Shown here piece by piece: positions 24,601 through 34,654 of a DNA stretch of 54,252 bases (positions are counted from its first letter, which is position 1; every line of letters starts with the position of its first letter). Source of the stretch: JAXMCI01 sp046349435 (GTDB lineage: Bacteria; Pseudomonadota; Alphaproteobacteria; Dongiales; Dongiaceae); contig JAXMCI010000048.1 of the NCBI GenBank assembly GCA_046349435.1, forward strand, positions 1-54,252, given 5' to 3'. The notes below the pieces were generated by a model. The model did not search any database, had not been told where the DNA came from, and saw only the letters and a list, made by a program, of their open reading frames with translations. A program made the position numbers and the translations under genes.

Positions 24601-26100
24601 ATGGGTGTGCGCGCTCTGCTGGGAGCGGTGCTGCTGATCGCGGGCGGGCTGGCCGTTGCGCCGGGGCCGGCCGACGCGGCGCCGAAGACGACCTTGACCG
24701 TGGGCATGGTGGTCGAGCCCGAGGGCCTCGACCCGACCATCGCCGCGCCGACCAGCATCCGCGTCGTCACCTGGGCCAACCTCTACGAGGGTCTGGTCGG
24801 GCTCGACCAGCAGGGCAAGGTGCACCCGCTGCTCGCGCAGAGCTGGACCATCTCGCCGGACGGCAAGACCTACGCCTTCAAGCTGCAGCCGGGCGTCAGG
24901 TTCCATGACGGCACGCCGTTCGACTCCTCGATCGTCAAGTTCGCGCTCGACCGCGCCCGCGCCCCCGATTCGACCAACGCCCAGAAGCAGTTCTTCGAGC
25001 CGATCGAGAAGATCGACACGCCCGACCCGCTGACCGCGGTGATCACGCTGAAGGAGCCGGTCGGCCTGTTCCTCTACCGCCTGGCCTGGGGCGACGCGGT
25101 GATGGTGGCGCCGAAGTCGGTGGCGACCAACCGCACCAACCCGGTCGGCACCGGGCCGTTCCGCTTCAAGCAGTGGGTCAAGGGCGACCGGGTCGAGCTG
25201 GTGCGCAATCCCGACTACTGGCAGAAGGGCAAGCCCAAGCTCGACGCCGTCACCTTCCGCGTCATCGGCGACCCGCAGGCGCAGGCGGCGGCGCTGCGGG
25301 CGGGCGACGTCGACGCCTTCCCCGAGTTCACCGCCGCCGAGCTCTATGCCGACTTCCAGAAGGACGCCCGGTTCGCCACCGCGACCGGCGCCACGCCGAA
25401 CAAGCTGATCGCCGGCATGAACAACGCGCGCAAGCCGTTCACCGACAAGCGGGTCCGCCAGGCGCTGATGCACGCGATCGACCGCAAGGCGGTGATGGAG
25501 GGCGCCTTCAACGGGCTGGGCACGCCGATCGGCAGCCACTGGGCGCCGACCGACGAGGGCTATATCGACCTCACCGGCGTGCTGCCCTACGACCCGCCGA
25601 AGGCCAAGCAGCTGCTCGCCGAGGCCGGCCTCGCCAACGGCTTCGAGTTCACCATCAAGGTGCCGCAGATGTCCTACACGACCCGCGCGGCCGAGATCAT
25701 GCAGGCGATGTTCTCCGAGGTCGGGGTCAAGATGAACATCGTGCCGAGCGAATTCCCGGCGAAGTGGATCGAGGAGATCTTCACCCAGACCAACTACGAC
25801 ATGACGATCATCGACCACGCCGAGCCGATGGATATCGACATCTACACGCGCGACAAATACTACTTCAACTACCACAACGAGGCGCTGAACAAGGTGGTCG
25901 CCGAGGCGACCGTCACCGCGGACGAGGGCAAGCGCAATGCGCTCTACGGCGAGGCCCAGAAGATCCTCGCCGACGACGTCCCGGCCCTCTTCCTGTTCGA
26001 CCTGCCCATCCTCAACATCTGGAACGCCAAGCTGAAGGGCCTGTGGACCAGCCAGCCGATACCGGCGTGCGACGTCACCGAGGCCTACTGGACGGAGTAG
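24601..26100 (+). CDS. ABC transporter substrate-binding protein (family 5, peptide/nickel type)
   Basis: A 499-residue precursor with a signal peptide (MGVRALLGAVLLIAGGLAVA, ending ADAA, cleavage near residue 25). SBP family 5 features follow: LTVGMVVEPEGLDPTIAAP, LAQSWTISPDGKTYAFKLQP, the signature VRFHDGTPF, and VGTGPFRFKQW. Such proteins bind peptides, opines, glutathione or other amide-like ligands in the periplasm for the DppBCDF-type transporter encoded downstream. GGAGG at 24591-24595 sits 5 nt before the ATG at 24601; an in-frame GTG at 24598 is too close to it. The divergent amidases suggest an amide ligand. A 192-bp gap containing a 28-bp perfect inverted repeat separates it from the permease genes. 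Confidence 0.93.
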   Translation: MGVRALLGAVLLIAGGLAVAPGPADAAPKTTLTVGMVVEPEGLDPTIAAPTSIRVVTWANLYEGLVGLDQQGKVHPLLAQSWTISPDGKTYAFKLQPGVRFHDGTPFDSSIVKFALDRARAPDSTNAQKQFFEPIEKIDTPDPLTAVITLKEPVGLFLYRLAWGDAVMVAPKSVATNRTNPVGTGPFRFKQWVKGDRVELVRNPDYWQKGKPKLDAVTFRVIGDPQAQAAALRAGDVDAFPEFTAAELYADFQKDARFATATGATPNKLIAGMNNARKPFTDKRVRQALMHAIDRKAVMEGAFNGLGTPIGSHWAPTDEGYIDLTGVLPYDPPKAKQLLAEAGLANGFEFTIKVPQMSYTTRAAEIMQAMFSEVGVKMNIVPSEFPAKWIEEIFTQTNYDMTIIDHAEPMDIDIYTRDKYYFNYHNEALNKVVAEATVTADEGKRNALYGEAQKILADDVPALFLFDLPILNIWNAKLKGLWTSQPIPACDVTEAYWTE

Positions 26101-26148
26101 CAGCGCGCGCAGCGCCGTTGGCCTGAGCGCCGTGATCCCGACAGGGAC

Positions 26149-26229
26149 TGTCATCCCGGCGAAAGCCGGGATCCATCTTGCCGCATCGCGCCGGTCGATG
26201 GATGGATCCCGGCTTTCGCCGGGATGACA
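26149..26229. repeat. 28-bp perfect inverted repeat within the ABC operon
   Basis: The arm 26149-26176 (begins TGTCATCCCGGCGAAAGCCG) is perfectly complementary to 26202-26229, with a 25-nt spacer. Each arm also folds on itself (CCCGGCGAAAGCCGGG). The unit is of the widespread TCATCCCGGC-type extragenic palindrome class. It lies between the binding-protein and first permease genes, where a stable RNA stem could cut read-through or protect the upstream mRNA. Confidence 0.9.
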
Positions 26230-26292
26230 TCTCGCATGGTCGGCCATCGGCGCCCGATGCGGCCGGCAGCGAGCGACTGATCGATCTCGCCC

Positions 26293-27240
26293 ATGCTCCG
26301 CCTCCTGCTCGGGCGCCTCGCCTCGCTCGTCGTCACGCTGCTGGTCGCCTCGCTGCTCGTCTTCGTGGCGCTCGACGTGCTGCCGGGCGATCCGGCGGCG
26401 ATCCTGCTCGGCACCGCGGCGCGGCCGGACACGCTGGCGGCGCTGCGCCACCAGCTCGGGCTCGACCGGCCGCTGGCGGTGCAGTACCTCGACTGGATCG
26501 GCGGCATGGTCTCGGGCGATTTCGGCACCTCCGTCACCTACGGCGTGCCGGTCGGCGGGCTGATCGCCGAGCGGCTCGCCGTCACCCTGCCGCTGGCCCT
26601 GGCCGCGCTGCTGCTCTCGACGCTGCTCGCGGTCGTGCTCGGCGTCGCCGCCGCGGCGCGGCGCGGCCGCGCGGCCGACCACGCGGTGCTGGGCTTCGCC
26701 CAGCTCGGCATCGCGCTGCCCGACTTCTGGATCGGCCTGCTGCTGATCCTGCTCTTCTCCAGCGAGCTGCACTGGTTCTCCGGCGGCGGCTTTCCCGGCT
26801 GGGAGGCCGGGATCGGCCCGGCGCTGCTGTCGCTGCTGCTGCCGGCGGTGGCGCTCGCCCTGCCGCAGGCCGGCGTGCTGACCCGCGTCGTGCGCGGCGC
26901 CGTGCTCGACATGCTGGGCGAGGACTTCGTGCGCACCGCCCGGGCCAAGGGCCTGACCCGGCGGGCGGCGCTGTGGCGCCACGCGGTGCCGAACGCGCTG
27001 CCGCCGGTGGTCACCATCATCGGGCTGCAGCTCTCCTTCCTGGTCGCCGGCGCGGTGCTGGTCGAGAACGTCTTCGCGCTGCCCGGCCTCGGCCGGCTCG
27101 CCTACCAGGCTCTGTCGCAGCGCGACCTCGTCGTGCTGCGCGACGTCGTGCTGCTGCTCGCCGCCTTCGTCATCGCGGCCAACTTCGCGGTCGACCTCGC
27201 CTATCTCGCGCTCGACCCGCGGCTCAGGCACGCCGCATGA
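26293..27240 (+). CDS. ABC transporter permease (DppB/OppB type)
   Basis: A 315-residue inner-membrane permease with six predicted helices. The N-terminus is FVALDVLPGDPAAILLG, and the loop before TM2 is HQLGLDRPLAVQYLDWI, both typical of DppB. The EAA loop that contacts the ATPases is VRTARAKGLTRRAALWRHAV with NALPP following. It forms the translocation pore with the next gene product. The start at 26293 has no strong Shine-Dalgarno but gives the family-standard length. The gene overlaps the next permease by 4 bp (ATGA), and all four downstream transporter genes are chained by such overlaps. Confidence 0.93.
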   Translation: MLRLLLGRLASLVVTLLVASLLVFVALDVLPGDPAAILLGTAARPDTLAALRHQLGLDRPLAVQYLDWIGGMVSGDFGTSVTYGVPVGGLIAERLAVTLPLALAALLLSTLLAVVLGVAAAARRGRAADHAVLGFAQLGIALPDFWIGLLLILLFSSELHWFSGGGFPGWEAGIGPALLSLLLPAVALALPQAGVLTRVVRGAVLDMLGEDFVRTARAKGLTRRAALWRHAVPNALPPVVTIIGLQLSFLVAGAVLVENVFALPGLGRLAYQALSQRDLVVLRDVVLLLAAFVIAANFAVDLAYLALDPRLRHAA

Positions 27241-28055
27241 GCCGCCGGCCGCCGGGCGCGCTCCTCGCCGGCGGGGCGATCACCGCCGGCTTCGCGCTGG
27301 CGGCGCTGCTCTCGCTCGCCTGGACGCCCGAGCCGCCGACCCGCATCCGCATGACGCTGCGCCTGCGGCCGCCGCTCGACGCCGGGCTGCTCGGCACCGA
27401 CCCGTTCGGCCGCGACGTGCTCTCGATGCTGATGCGCGGCGCCTGGTTCTCGCTCTCCACCGCGCTGCTCTCGGTGCTGCTCGGCCTGCTGCTCGGCGTC
27501 GCGCTCGGCGCCGCCGCGGCGGCGCTGCGCGGCCGCTTCGAGGAGGTGGCGATGCGCGCCGCCGACCTGATCTTCGCCTTCCCGGCGCTGGTCTCGGCGA
27601 TCATGATCAGCACCATCCTGGGCCCCGGCCAGGCCACCGCGGTCGCCGCCATCGGCCTGTTCATCGTGCCGGTCTTCGCCCGGGTGGCGCGCGGCGCCGC
27701 GCTGCAGGTCTGGGCGCGCGACTTCTGCCGGGCTGCCGAGGCCTCCGGCAAGGGCCGGCTGGCGATCACGCTGGAGCATGTCCTGCCCAACATCGCCGGC
27801 ACGCTCGGCGTGCAGCTCACCCTGCAGCTGGCGCTCGCCATCCTGATCGAGGCGGGCCTCAGCTTCCTCGGCCTCGGCCTGCCGCCGCCGACCCCGAGCT
27901 GGGGCCGCATGCTCAACGAGGCGCAGACCTATCTCGGCCGCGCCCCCTGGCTGGCGCTGGCGCCGGGCGGCACGATCGCGCTGGCGGTGCTGGGCTTCAA
28001 CCTGCTCGGCGACGGGCTGCGCGACCTCTTCGATCCGCGGCGGGCGCCGCGATGA
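27237..28055 (+). CDS. ABC transporter permease (DppC/OppC type)
   Basis: A 272-residue permease. The N-terminal helix is LLAGGAITAGFALAALLSLA, followed by the conserved GTDPFGRDVLSMLMRGAW of DppC. The EAA motif is FCRAAEASGKGRLAITLEHV with LPN following, and the last part (AGLSFLGLGLPPPTPSWG, MLNEAQ) is diagnostic for the family. It pairs with the DppB-type protein. The ATG overlaps the previous stop by 4 bp, and the next gene overlaps this one in the same way, so expression should be tightly coupled. It is shorter than some DppC proteins because the N-terminal cytoplasmic extension is brief. Confidence 0.93.
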   Translation: MSRRPPGALLAGGAITAGFALAALLSLAWTPEPPTRIRMTLRLRPPLDAGLLGTDPFGRDVLSMLMRGAWFSLSTALLSVLLGLLLGVALGAAAAALRGRFEEVAMRAADLIFAFPALVSAIMISTILGPGQATAVAAIGLFIVPVFARVARGAALQVWARDFCRAAEASGKGRLAITLEHVLPNIAGTLGVQLTLQLALAILIEAGLSFLGLGLPPPTPSWGRMLNEAQTYLGRAPWLALAPGGTIALAVLGFNLLGDGLRDLFDPRRAPR

Positions 28056-29013
28056 GCCTGGAGGTCGAGGGGCTGGCCGTCACCGCCGCCACGGCCGAGG
28101 GGCCGCTGACGCTGCTCTCCGACGTCGCCCTGACGCTGCCGGTCGGCGGCGCGCTCGGCGTGGTCGGCGAATCCGGCTCCGGCAAGACGCTGCTGGCGCT
28201 GGCGATCATCGGCCTGCTGCCCGACGGTCTGGCCGCCCGCGGCACGGTCCGGCTCGACGGCGTCGACCTGCTGGCGCTGCCCGAGGAGACGCTCTGCCAG
28301 ATCCGCGGCGCGCGCATCGGCATGATCTTCCAGGAGCCGCTGAGCGCGCTCAACCCGGCGATGACGGTCGGCCGCCAGATCGCCGAGGGCCTGCGCCGGC
28401 ACAAGGGACTCGACCGCGCCGCGGCCCGCGCCGAGGTGCTGCGGCTGCTCGACCGCGTGCACATCCCCGGCGCCGCCCGCCGCATCGATTCCTATCCGCA
28501 CGAGCTGTCCGGCGGGCAGCGCCAGCGCGTCGGCATCGCCATCGCGCTCGCCCCCGGCCCGGACCTGCTGATCGCCGACGAGCCGACCACCGCGCTCGAC
28601 GTCACGGTGCAGGCGGAGATCCTCGACCTGCTGGGCGAGCTGGTCGGCGAGCGCGGCATGTCGCTGATCGTCATCAGCCACGACCTCGGCGTCATCGCCA
28701 GCCTGTCCGACCGGGTGCTGGTGATGTATGCCGGGACGCGCGTCGAGGAAGGCTCGACCAAGGCCGTGCTGCGCGCGCCGCTGCACCCCTACACGAAGGC
28801 GCTGCTGGCGGCCGTGCCGCGCCGCGGGGCGCGCGGCGGGGCACGGCTGGCCACCATCCCCGGCACGGTGCCGGCGGCCGGGCGGCTGCCGCCCGGCTGC
28901 CGCTTCGCGCCGCGCTGCCCCGAGGCGATCGAGGCCTGCCGCGGGCGCGAGCCGGGCTGGGACCGCTCGCCGCCCGGGCGCGCGGTCCGCTGCATCGGCG
29001 CCGGCCCTGCGTC

Positions 29014-29017
<4 letters not shown>
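28052..29017 (+). CDS. ABC transporter ATP-binding protein (DppD/OppD type)
   Basis: A 321-residue nucleotide-binding subunit. Walker A is GESGSGKT (about residues 38-45), the Q-loop is IFQEPLSALNP, the ABC signature is LSGGQRQRV, Walker B is LLIADEPTTALD and the H-loop is VISHDLGV. The C-terminal oligopeptide extension has a Cys-rich motif (CRFAPRCPEAIEAC) that in some relatives binds a [4Fe-4S] cluster. It works as a heterodimer with the next gene product to drive import. The start overlaps the DppC stop by 4 bp, and its own stop overlaps the next start by 4 bp. Confidence 0.94.
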
Positions 29018-30009
<992 letters not shown>

Positions 30010-30107
30010 ACCGGCCGGGCGGCGCTCGTGCAAGCACCGCCGGGATCCGCCTGCCCCTCCAATGGACGGTGTCGTTGCCGGGCGATGGATCAGGGACAGG
30101 CGGCAGC

Positions 30108-31052
30108 TCAGCCGCGCGGGTTGCGGAGAACCATGCAGGCACCGCCTTGGGCCCGCAGCTTCGTGCACAGCTCGTCCGCGTCCGTCCTGCTGCCTTCCGA
30201 GACCCGGACGACGAATGTCGCGCCCGCACCTCGCCGCGCGTACAGGACCAGCGGCAGCCGCTCGCCCAAGACGGCCCGGTATCTGCGACGAAGCCGCTCG
30301 TAGGCGGCGAGGACGCCGCCTTCCGACCAGTTGCCGGCAAGCTGGACGCCCCAAGGTCCCCATGCCGGGTTGGAGGTGAGCGCGCGACGACGGCCCGCCA
30401 TCTCATTCATCAGCTTGGCGACCTCGGCGCAGCGCGCGCCAGGCGGGGCTGCCGAGGACTCGAGCTGGGGCAGCGGTAGCGAAGTCCAGGCCTCGGCGGT
30501 GTGACCGGTCACCGTGCTGACGTACTCGAGCGTCTCTCGCGTCAGGGGGCGGTGGCCGGCGAGCCAGGCTTCGACCTGGCCGGGCCCGGCGTTGTAGGCT
30601 GCCGCGGCCAGGCCCAGGTTGCCGTGGAACGTGGTCCGCAGCTCGCGCAGGTAGCTCGCGGACTCGCGCAGCGCCTGCAGCGGCTCGAACGCGTTGGCGA
30701 TCCCGCGTGTCGCAGCGGTCTCCGGCATGAACTGCGCGATTCCCTGCGCCCCGGCCGGGCTGACGGCCCCGGCATCGAAGTGGCTCTCCTGCCAGATGAG
30801 ACGCGTGAAGAATTCCTCAGGGAGGTCGTTGTCCGACGCCGCCTGCGCCAGAGCGCGGCAGATCTCCTCGACACCGAGACGCGGATGCCTCGCTTCGGCC
30901 CCGGTTGCTGCGGTCTTCGCACCCTCGTCGGCGTCGCTGCCGGACCCGAGTGGCGGCTCGGCGTGCGCCGGCGTCAGTGGCGCCGGCGGCAGCACCACAG
31001 AAATTGCCAGGAGCAGCAAGGTCAACGTCCACCGCGGCATCGCGTGCTTCAT
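30108..31052 (-). CDS. Exported lytic transglycosylase with C-terminal SPOR-like domain
   Basis: A 314-residue precursor. The signal peptide is MKHAMPRWTLTLLLLAISVV, ending AHA near residue 31. The SLT domain spans about 60-190, with the catalytic glutamate E89 in LIWQESHFD, then SPAGAQGIAQFMPETA and AAYNAGPG. The last 75 residues (GGVLAAYERLRRRYRAVLGE and on to GACMVLR) have the layout of a SPOR peptidoglycan-binding domain. It would cleave glycan strands in the periplasm. I start at the ATG at 31052 because it gives the signal peptide; an in-frame ATG at 31109 would add 19 residues. Codon use looks less GC-biased than the neighbours. The gene interrupts the plus-strand run, and its upstream flank holds a DppF-end copy. 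Confidence 0.88.
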   Translation of the reverse strand: MKHAMPRWTLTLLLLAISVVLPPAPLTPAHAEPPLGSGSDADEGAKTAATGAEARHPRLGVEEICRALAQAASDNDLPEEFFTRLIWQESHFDAGAVSPAGAQGIAQFMPETAATRGIANAFEPLQALRESASYLRELRTTFHGNLGLAAAAYNAGPGQVEAWLAGHRPLTRETLEYVSTVTGHTAEAWTSLPLPQLESSAAPPGARCAEVAKLMNEMAGRRRALTSNPAWGPWGVQLAGNWSEGGVLAAYERLRRRYRAVLGERLPLVLYARRGAGATFVVRVSEGSRTDADELCTKLRAQGGACMVLRNPRG

Positions 31053-31080
31053 GCGAAAGCGGATCGCATCGTAGCACGGG

Positions 31081-31148
31081 GCACCGACCCCGACGATTTC
31101 GGTGGACACCGGCGATGCCGTCGCCTGTCATCGGGCCGGAGATCCGAG
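31081..31148 (+). repeat. Direct repeat, copy B: relic of a DppF-type 3' end upstream of the aldehyde dehydrogenase
   Basis: Translation in the relevant frame reads APTPTISVDTGDAVACHRAG, against APPAASSVDTGHAVACHRAG at the end of the DppF-type protein. The frame closes upstream with TAG at 31072-31074 and no ATPase sequence precedes it. It therefore looks like a short duplicated remnant rather than a gene. It ends 9 bp before the aldehyde dehydrogenase ATG. Confidence 0.75.
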
Positions 31149-31156
31149 GGCCTGCG

Positions 31157-32617
31157 ATGAGCGATCGCGACATCCCGTTCGAGACCCGCCACATCTTCGT
31201 CGGCGGCCAATGGCGCCTGCCGGAGGGCGGCGGGACCCTGCCGCTGGAGAATCCCTCCGAAGGCGCCGCCCTGACCGAGATCGCCCGCGGCGGCGCCGCC
31301 GACATCGACGCCGCCGTCGCCGCGGCGCAGGCGGCGCGCGCCGGCGCCTGGGGCAAGGCGACCGCGACCGAGCGGGGCCGCATCCTGGCGGCGATCGGCC
31401 GGCGCGTGCAGGAGCGCGCCGACGCGCTCGCCCGGCTCGAGGCGCTCGACGTCGGCAAGCCGCTGCGCCAGGCCCGCGCCGACGCGCTCGCGCTCGCCCG
31501 CTATCTCGAGTTCTATGGCGGCGCCGCCGACAAGGTGCATGGCGAGACCCTGCCCTACCAGGACGGCACCACCGTGCTGACCCTGCGCGAGCCGCACGGC
31601 GTCACCGGCCACATCGTGCCCTGGAACTACCCGATGCAGATCATCGGGCGCAGCGTCGGCGCGGCGCTGGCCATGGGCAACGCCGTGGTGCTGAAGCCGG
31701 CCGAGGAGGCCTGCCTCACCGCCATCGCCTTCGCCCGCATCGCCGCCGAGGCCGGGCTGCCCGACGGCGCCCTCAACCTCGTCACCGGGCTGGGCGAGGA
31801 GGCCGGCGCGGCGCTCTCCGCGCACCCCGGCATCGACCACCTCTCCTTCACCGGCTCGGTCGCCACCGGGGCGCTGGTCCAGGCGGCGGCCGCCCGGCAC
31901 GTCGCGCCGGTGACGCTCGAGCTCGGCGGCAAGTCGCCGCAGATCGTCTTCGCCGACGCCGACCTCGACGCCGCCCTGCCCTTCCTGGTCAATTCCGGCA
32001 TCCAGAATGCCGGCCAGACCTGCTCGGCCGCCTCGCGGCTGCTGGTCGAGCGGCCGATCCACCGCGCGCTGGTGGCGCGCCTGGCCGAGCGCTACCGCGC
32101 GCTGCGCGCCGGGCCGGCGCTGGCCGATCTCGAGCTCGGGCCGCTCGTCTCGCGCCGCCAGCGCGAGCTCGTCGAGGGCTATCTCGACCTCGCCCGCGGC
32201 GACGGGCTGGCAGTCGCCGCCGAGGGCAGCATCATCGGCAACGCGCCGGCGGGCGGGCACTATGTCCGCGCCACGCTGATCGACGCGGTGCCGCCCGGCC
32301 ACCGGCTGGCGCAGGAGGAGATCTTCGGCCCGGTCCAGGTGGTGATCCCGTTCGCCGACGAGGCCGAGGCCGTCGCCATCGCCAACGGCACGCAATTCGG
32401 CCTGGTGGCCGGCGTCTGGACGCGCGACGGCGGCCGCCAGCTGCGGCTCGCCCGGGCGCTGCGCTGCGGCCAGGTCTTCGTCAACAACTACGGCGCCGGC
32501 GGCGGCATCGAGCTGCCCTTCGGCGGGGTCAAGCGCTCCGGCCACGGCCGCGAGAAGGGCTTCGAGGCGCTCTACGGCTTCTCGGTGCTGAAGACCGTCT
32601 CCATTCTCCACGGCTGA
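31157..32617 (+). CDS. Aldehyde dehydrogenase family protein
   Basis: A 486-residue NAD(P)-dependent dehydrogenase. Catalytic residues are complete: N157 in VPWNYPMQ, K180 in VVLKPAEE, the general base E255 in TLELGGKSP and the nucleophile C289 in NAGQTCSAASR. It oxidises an aldehyde to the acid; the closest look is to betaine-/gamma-aminobutyraldehyde-type enzymes, but the substrate is not certain. The ATG at 31157 follows a weak GAGGG. An SDR begins 16 bp after the stop, so the two are an operon and may work in sequence on an alcohol/aldehyde released by the neighbouring amidases (inference from position only). Confidence 0.92.
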   Translation: MSDRDIPFETRHIFVGGQWRLPEGGGTLPLENPSEGAALTEIARGGAADIDAAVAAAQAARAGAWGKATATERGRILAAIGRRVQERADALARLEALDVGKPLRQARADALALARYLEFYGGAADKVHGETLPYQDGTTVLTLREPHGVTGHIVPWNYPMQIIGRSVGAALAMGNAVVLKPAEEACLTAIAFARIAAEAGLPDGALNLVTGLGEEAGAALSAHPGIDHLSFTGSVATGALVQAAAARHVAPVTLELGGKSPQIVFADADLDAALPFLVNSGIQNAGQTCSAASRLLVERPIHRALVARLAERYRALRAGPALADLELGPLVSRRQRELVEGYLDLARGDGLAVAAEGSIIGNAPAGGHYVRATLIDAVPPGHRLAQEEIFGPVQVVIPFADEAEAVAIANGTQFGLVAGVWTRDGGRQLRLARALRCGQVFVNNYGAGGGIELPFGGVKRSGHGREKGFEALYGFSVLKTVSILHG

Positions 32618-32633
32618 GCGAAGGGATCCCATC

Positions 32634-33380
32634 ATGCGGCTCGCGGGCAAGATCGCCATCGTCACCGGCGCCGGCTCGGGCTTCGGCGAGGGCATCGCGC
32701 AGCGCTTCGTCGCCGAGGGCGCCCGCGTGCTGGTCGCCGACCGCGACGGCGACGCCGCCGAGCGCGTCGCCGCCGCGCTCGGCCCGGCCGCGCGGGCCAG
32801 CCGCACCGACGTCACCGTCGACGCCGAGGTCGCCGCCATGATCGCCGCGGCCGACACCGCCTTCGGCGGCCTCGACATCCTGGTCAACAACGCCGGCGTC
32901 GGCCACACGCCGCAGCCGCTCGAGGGGCTCGAGGAGGCGCTGTTCGACAGCATCGCCCAGGTGAACATGAAGGCGATCTACCTCGCCGCCCGCCACGTCG
33001 TGCCGCGCTTCAAGGCGGCGCGCGCCGGGACCATCCTCAACATCGCCTCGACGGCGGGCGTCAGCCCGCGCCCCAACCTCACCTGGTACAACGCCTCGAA
33101 GGGCTGGGTGATCACCGCCACCCGCTCGATGGCGGTCGAGCTGGCGCCCTTCGGCATCCGGGTCAACGCGCTCAACCCGGTGGCCGGCGAGACGCCGCTG
33201 CTCAAGACCTTCATGGGCAGCGACACGCCGGAGATCCGCGCCAAGTTCGTCGCCAGCATCCCGCTCGGCCGCCTCTCCACCCCGGCCGACATGGGCCACG
33301 CCGCCGCCTTCCTCTGCTCCGAGGCGGCCAGCATGATCACCGGCGTCGCGCTCGAGGTCGACGGCGGCCGCTGCATCTAG
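32634..33380 (+). CDS. SDR family oxidoreductase
   Basis: A 248-residue classical short-chain dehydrogenase. The dinucleotide-binding motif is TGAGSGFG (residues 11-18), NNAG is at 85-88, and the catalytic set is N111, S139, Y152 and K156 (WYNASKG). The acidic residue after beta-2 (VADRDGD) suggests NAD(H) preference. It ends with GVALEVDGGRCI, as in 3-oxoacyl-ACP-reductase-like SDRs. GAAGGGAT precedes the ATG. It is 16 bp downstream of the aldehyde dehydrogenase and very likely co-transcribed. Specific substrate unknown. Confidence 0.92.
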   Translation: MRLAGKIAIVTGAGSGFGEGIAQRFVAEGARVLVADRDGDAAERVAAALGPAARASRTDVTVDAEVAAMIAAADTAFGGLDILVNNAGVGHTPQPLEGLEEALFDSIAQVNMKAIYLAARHVVPRFKAARAGTILNIASTAGVSPRPNLTWYNASKGWVITATRSMAVELAPFGIRVNALNPVAGETPLLKTFMGSDTPEIRAKFVASIPLGRLSTPADMGHAAAFLCSEAASMITGVALEVDGGRCI

Positions 33381-33397
33381 CCGCGGCAGCGGCAAGG

Positions 33398-33436
33398 CCG
33401 TGCCGACCTCGCCCTTCGCAGGCTCAGGACGAGGTT
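33398..33436 (-). repeat. Dispersed intergenic repeat, copy 2 (inverted)
   Basis: The reverse complement of this stretch matches the 40-bp unit at 21556-21595 with only a small difference in its middle. CCGTGCCGACCTCGCCCTTC at its left end is exact. It follows the SDR gene immediately, in the intergenic space before the aldo/keto reductase. Confidence 0.85.
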
Positions 33437-33588
33437 CGAAGAGGCGCGCACGATCTCTCAGGCCTCATCTTGCGCTTGTCTGACGATGGGGCTGGCGCGG
33501 CGCTTCCGGCAGCCTCGGCTGCAACCTCGACTTGCCAACGCCCGCGCCCGCGGCTCCAATCCGCCACCCGCTGCCCCCAGGAGGATCC

Positions 33589-34641
33589 ATGGAATACCGC
33601 CAGCTCGGCCGCTCCGGCCTGCGCGTCTCGGTTCTCACCCTCGGCACCATGACCTTCGGCGGGCGGGGCGCCTTCGCCAAGACCGGCACCACCGACCTCG
33701 CCGGCGCCCGGCGCCAGATCGACATGTGCCTGGAGGCCGGGGTCAACCTCGCCGACACCGCCAACGTCTACTCGCTCGGCGTCTCGGAGGAGATCCTCGG
33801 CGAGGCGCTGGAGGGGCGCCGCGACCGCATGCTGGTCGCCACCAAGGCGCGCATGCGCATGGGCGACGGGCCGAACCAGGCGGGGCTGTCGCGCCAGCAC
33901 CTGATCGCCGAGTGCGAGGCCAGCCTGCGCCGCCTGCGCACCGATCACATCGACCTCTACCAGGTGCATGAGTGGGACGGCCAGACGCCGCTCGAGGAGA
34001 CCGTCGCGGCGCTCGACCGGCTGGTCGCCGACGGCAAGGTCCGCTATCTCGGCTGCTCCAACTATTCCGGCTGGCACCTGATGAAGGCGCTGGCGACCGC
34101 CGACGCGGCCCACCGGCAGCGCTTCGTCTGCCAGCAGATCTACTACTCGCTGCAGGCCCGCGAGGCCGAGTACGAGCTGGTGCCGATCGCCCTCGACCAG
34201 GGTGTCGGCATCCTGGTCTGGAGCCCGATGGCCGGCGGCCTGCTCTCCGGCAAGTACCGGCGCGGCCAGCCGATGCCCGAGGGCCGGCACCTGCAGAACT
34301 GGGGCGAGCCGCCGGTGCGCGACGAGGACCAGTTCTACGACACCGTCGAGGCGCTGGTGGCGATCGGCGCGGCGCACGGCGTCTCGCCGGCGCAGGTGGC
34401 GCTCGCCTGGCTGCTCGGCCGGCCGGCCGTGACCTCGCTGATCGTCGGCGCGCGCACCGACGCGCAGCTCGCCGACAACCTCGCCGCCGCCGACCTGAAG
34501 CTGTCGCCGGAGGAGCGCGCCCGCCTCGACCGGGTCAGCGCGCCGCCGCTGCTCTACCCCTACTGGCACCAGGCGAAGACCGCGGCCGACCGGCTGGGCG
34601 CCGCCGACCTGTCGCTGCTCGGGCCTCACCTGCAGTCCTAG
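33589..34641 (+). CDS. Aldo/keto reductase
   Basis: A 350-residue TIM-barrel oxidoreductase. The AKR tetrad is present: D56 (LADTANVYS), Y61, K86 (VATKARM) and H127 (YQVHEWDG). The start MEYRQLGRSGLRVSVLTLGTM is typical of the AKR subgroup that includes YajO/YhdN- and Kv-beta-like proteins. It reduces an aldehyde or ketone with NADPH. The open frame extends slightly upstream, but AGGAGG (33579-33584) just before the ATG at 33589 fixes the start. It is 208 bp downstream of the SDR, with a dispersed repeat between, so it is probably transcribed separately. The convergent glycosyltransferase ends 13 bp after its stop. Confidence 0.93.
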   Translation: MEYRQLGRSGLRVSVLTLGTMTFGGRGAFAKTGTTDLAGARRQIDMCLEAGVNLADTANVYSLGVSEEILGEALEGRRDRMLVATKARMRMGDGPNQAGLSRQHLIAECEASLRRLRTDHIDLYQVHEWDGQTPLEETVAALDRLVADGKVRYLGCSNYSGWHLMKALATADAAHRQRFVCQQIYYSLQAREAEYELVPIALDQGVGILVWSPMAGGLLSGKYRRGQPMPEGRHLQNWGEPPVRDEDQFYDTVEALVAIGAAHGVSPAQVALAWLLGRPAVTSLIVGARTDAQLADNLAAADLKLSPEERARLDRVSAPPLLYPYWHQAKTAADRLGAADLSLLGPHLQS

Positions 34642-34654
34642 GCCACGGGGCGGC

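Noticed and set aside
26149..26229. Could be part of a CRISPR array because of repeated palindromic units
   Set aside because: Only two inverted copies and one spacer, no direct repeat series and no cas genes; it is an extragenic palindrome.
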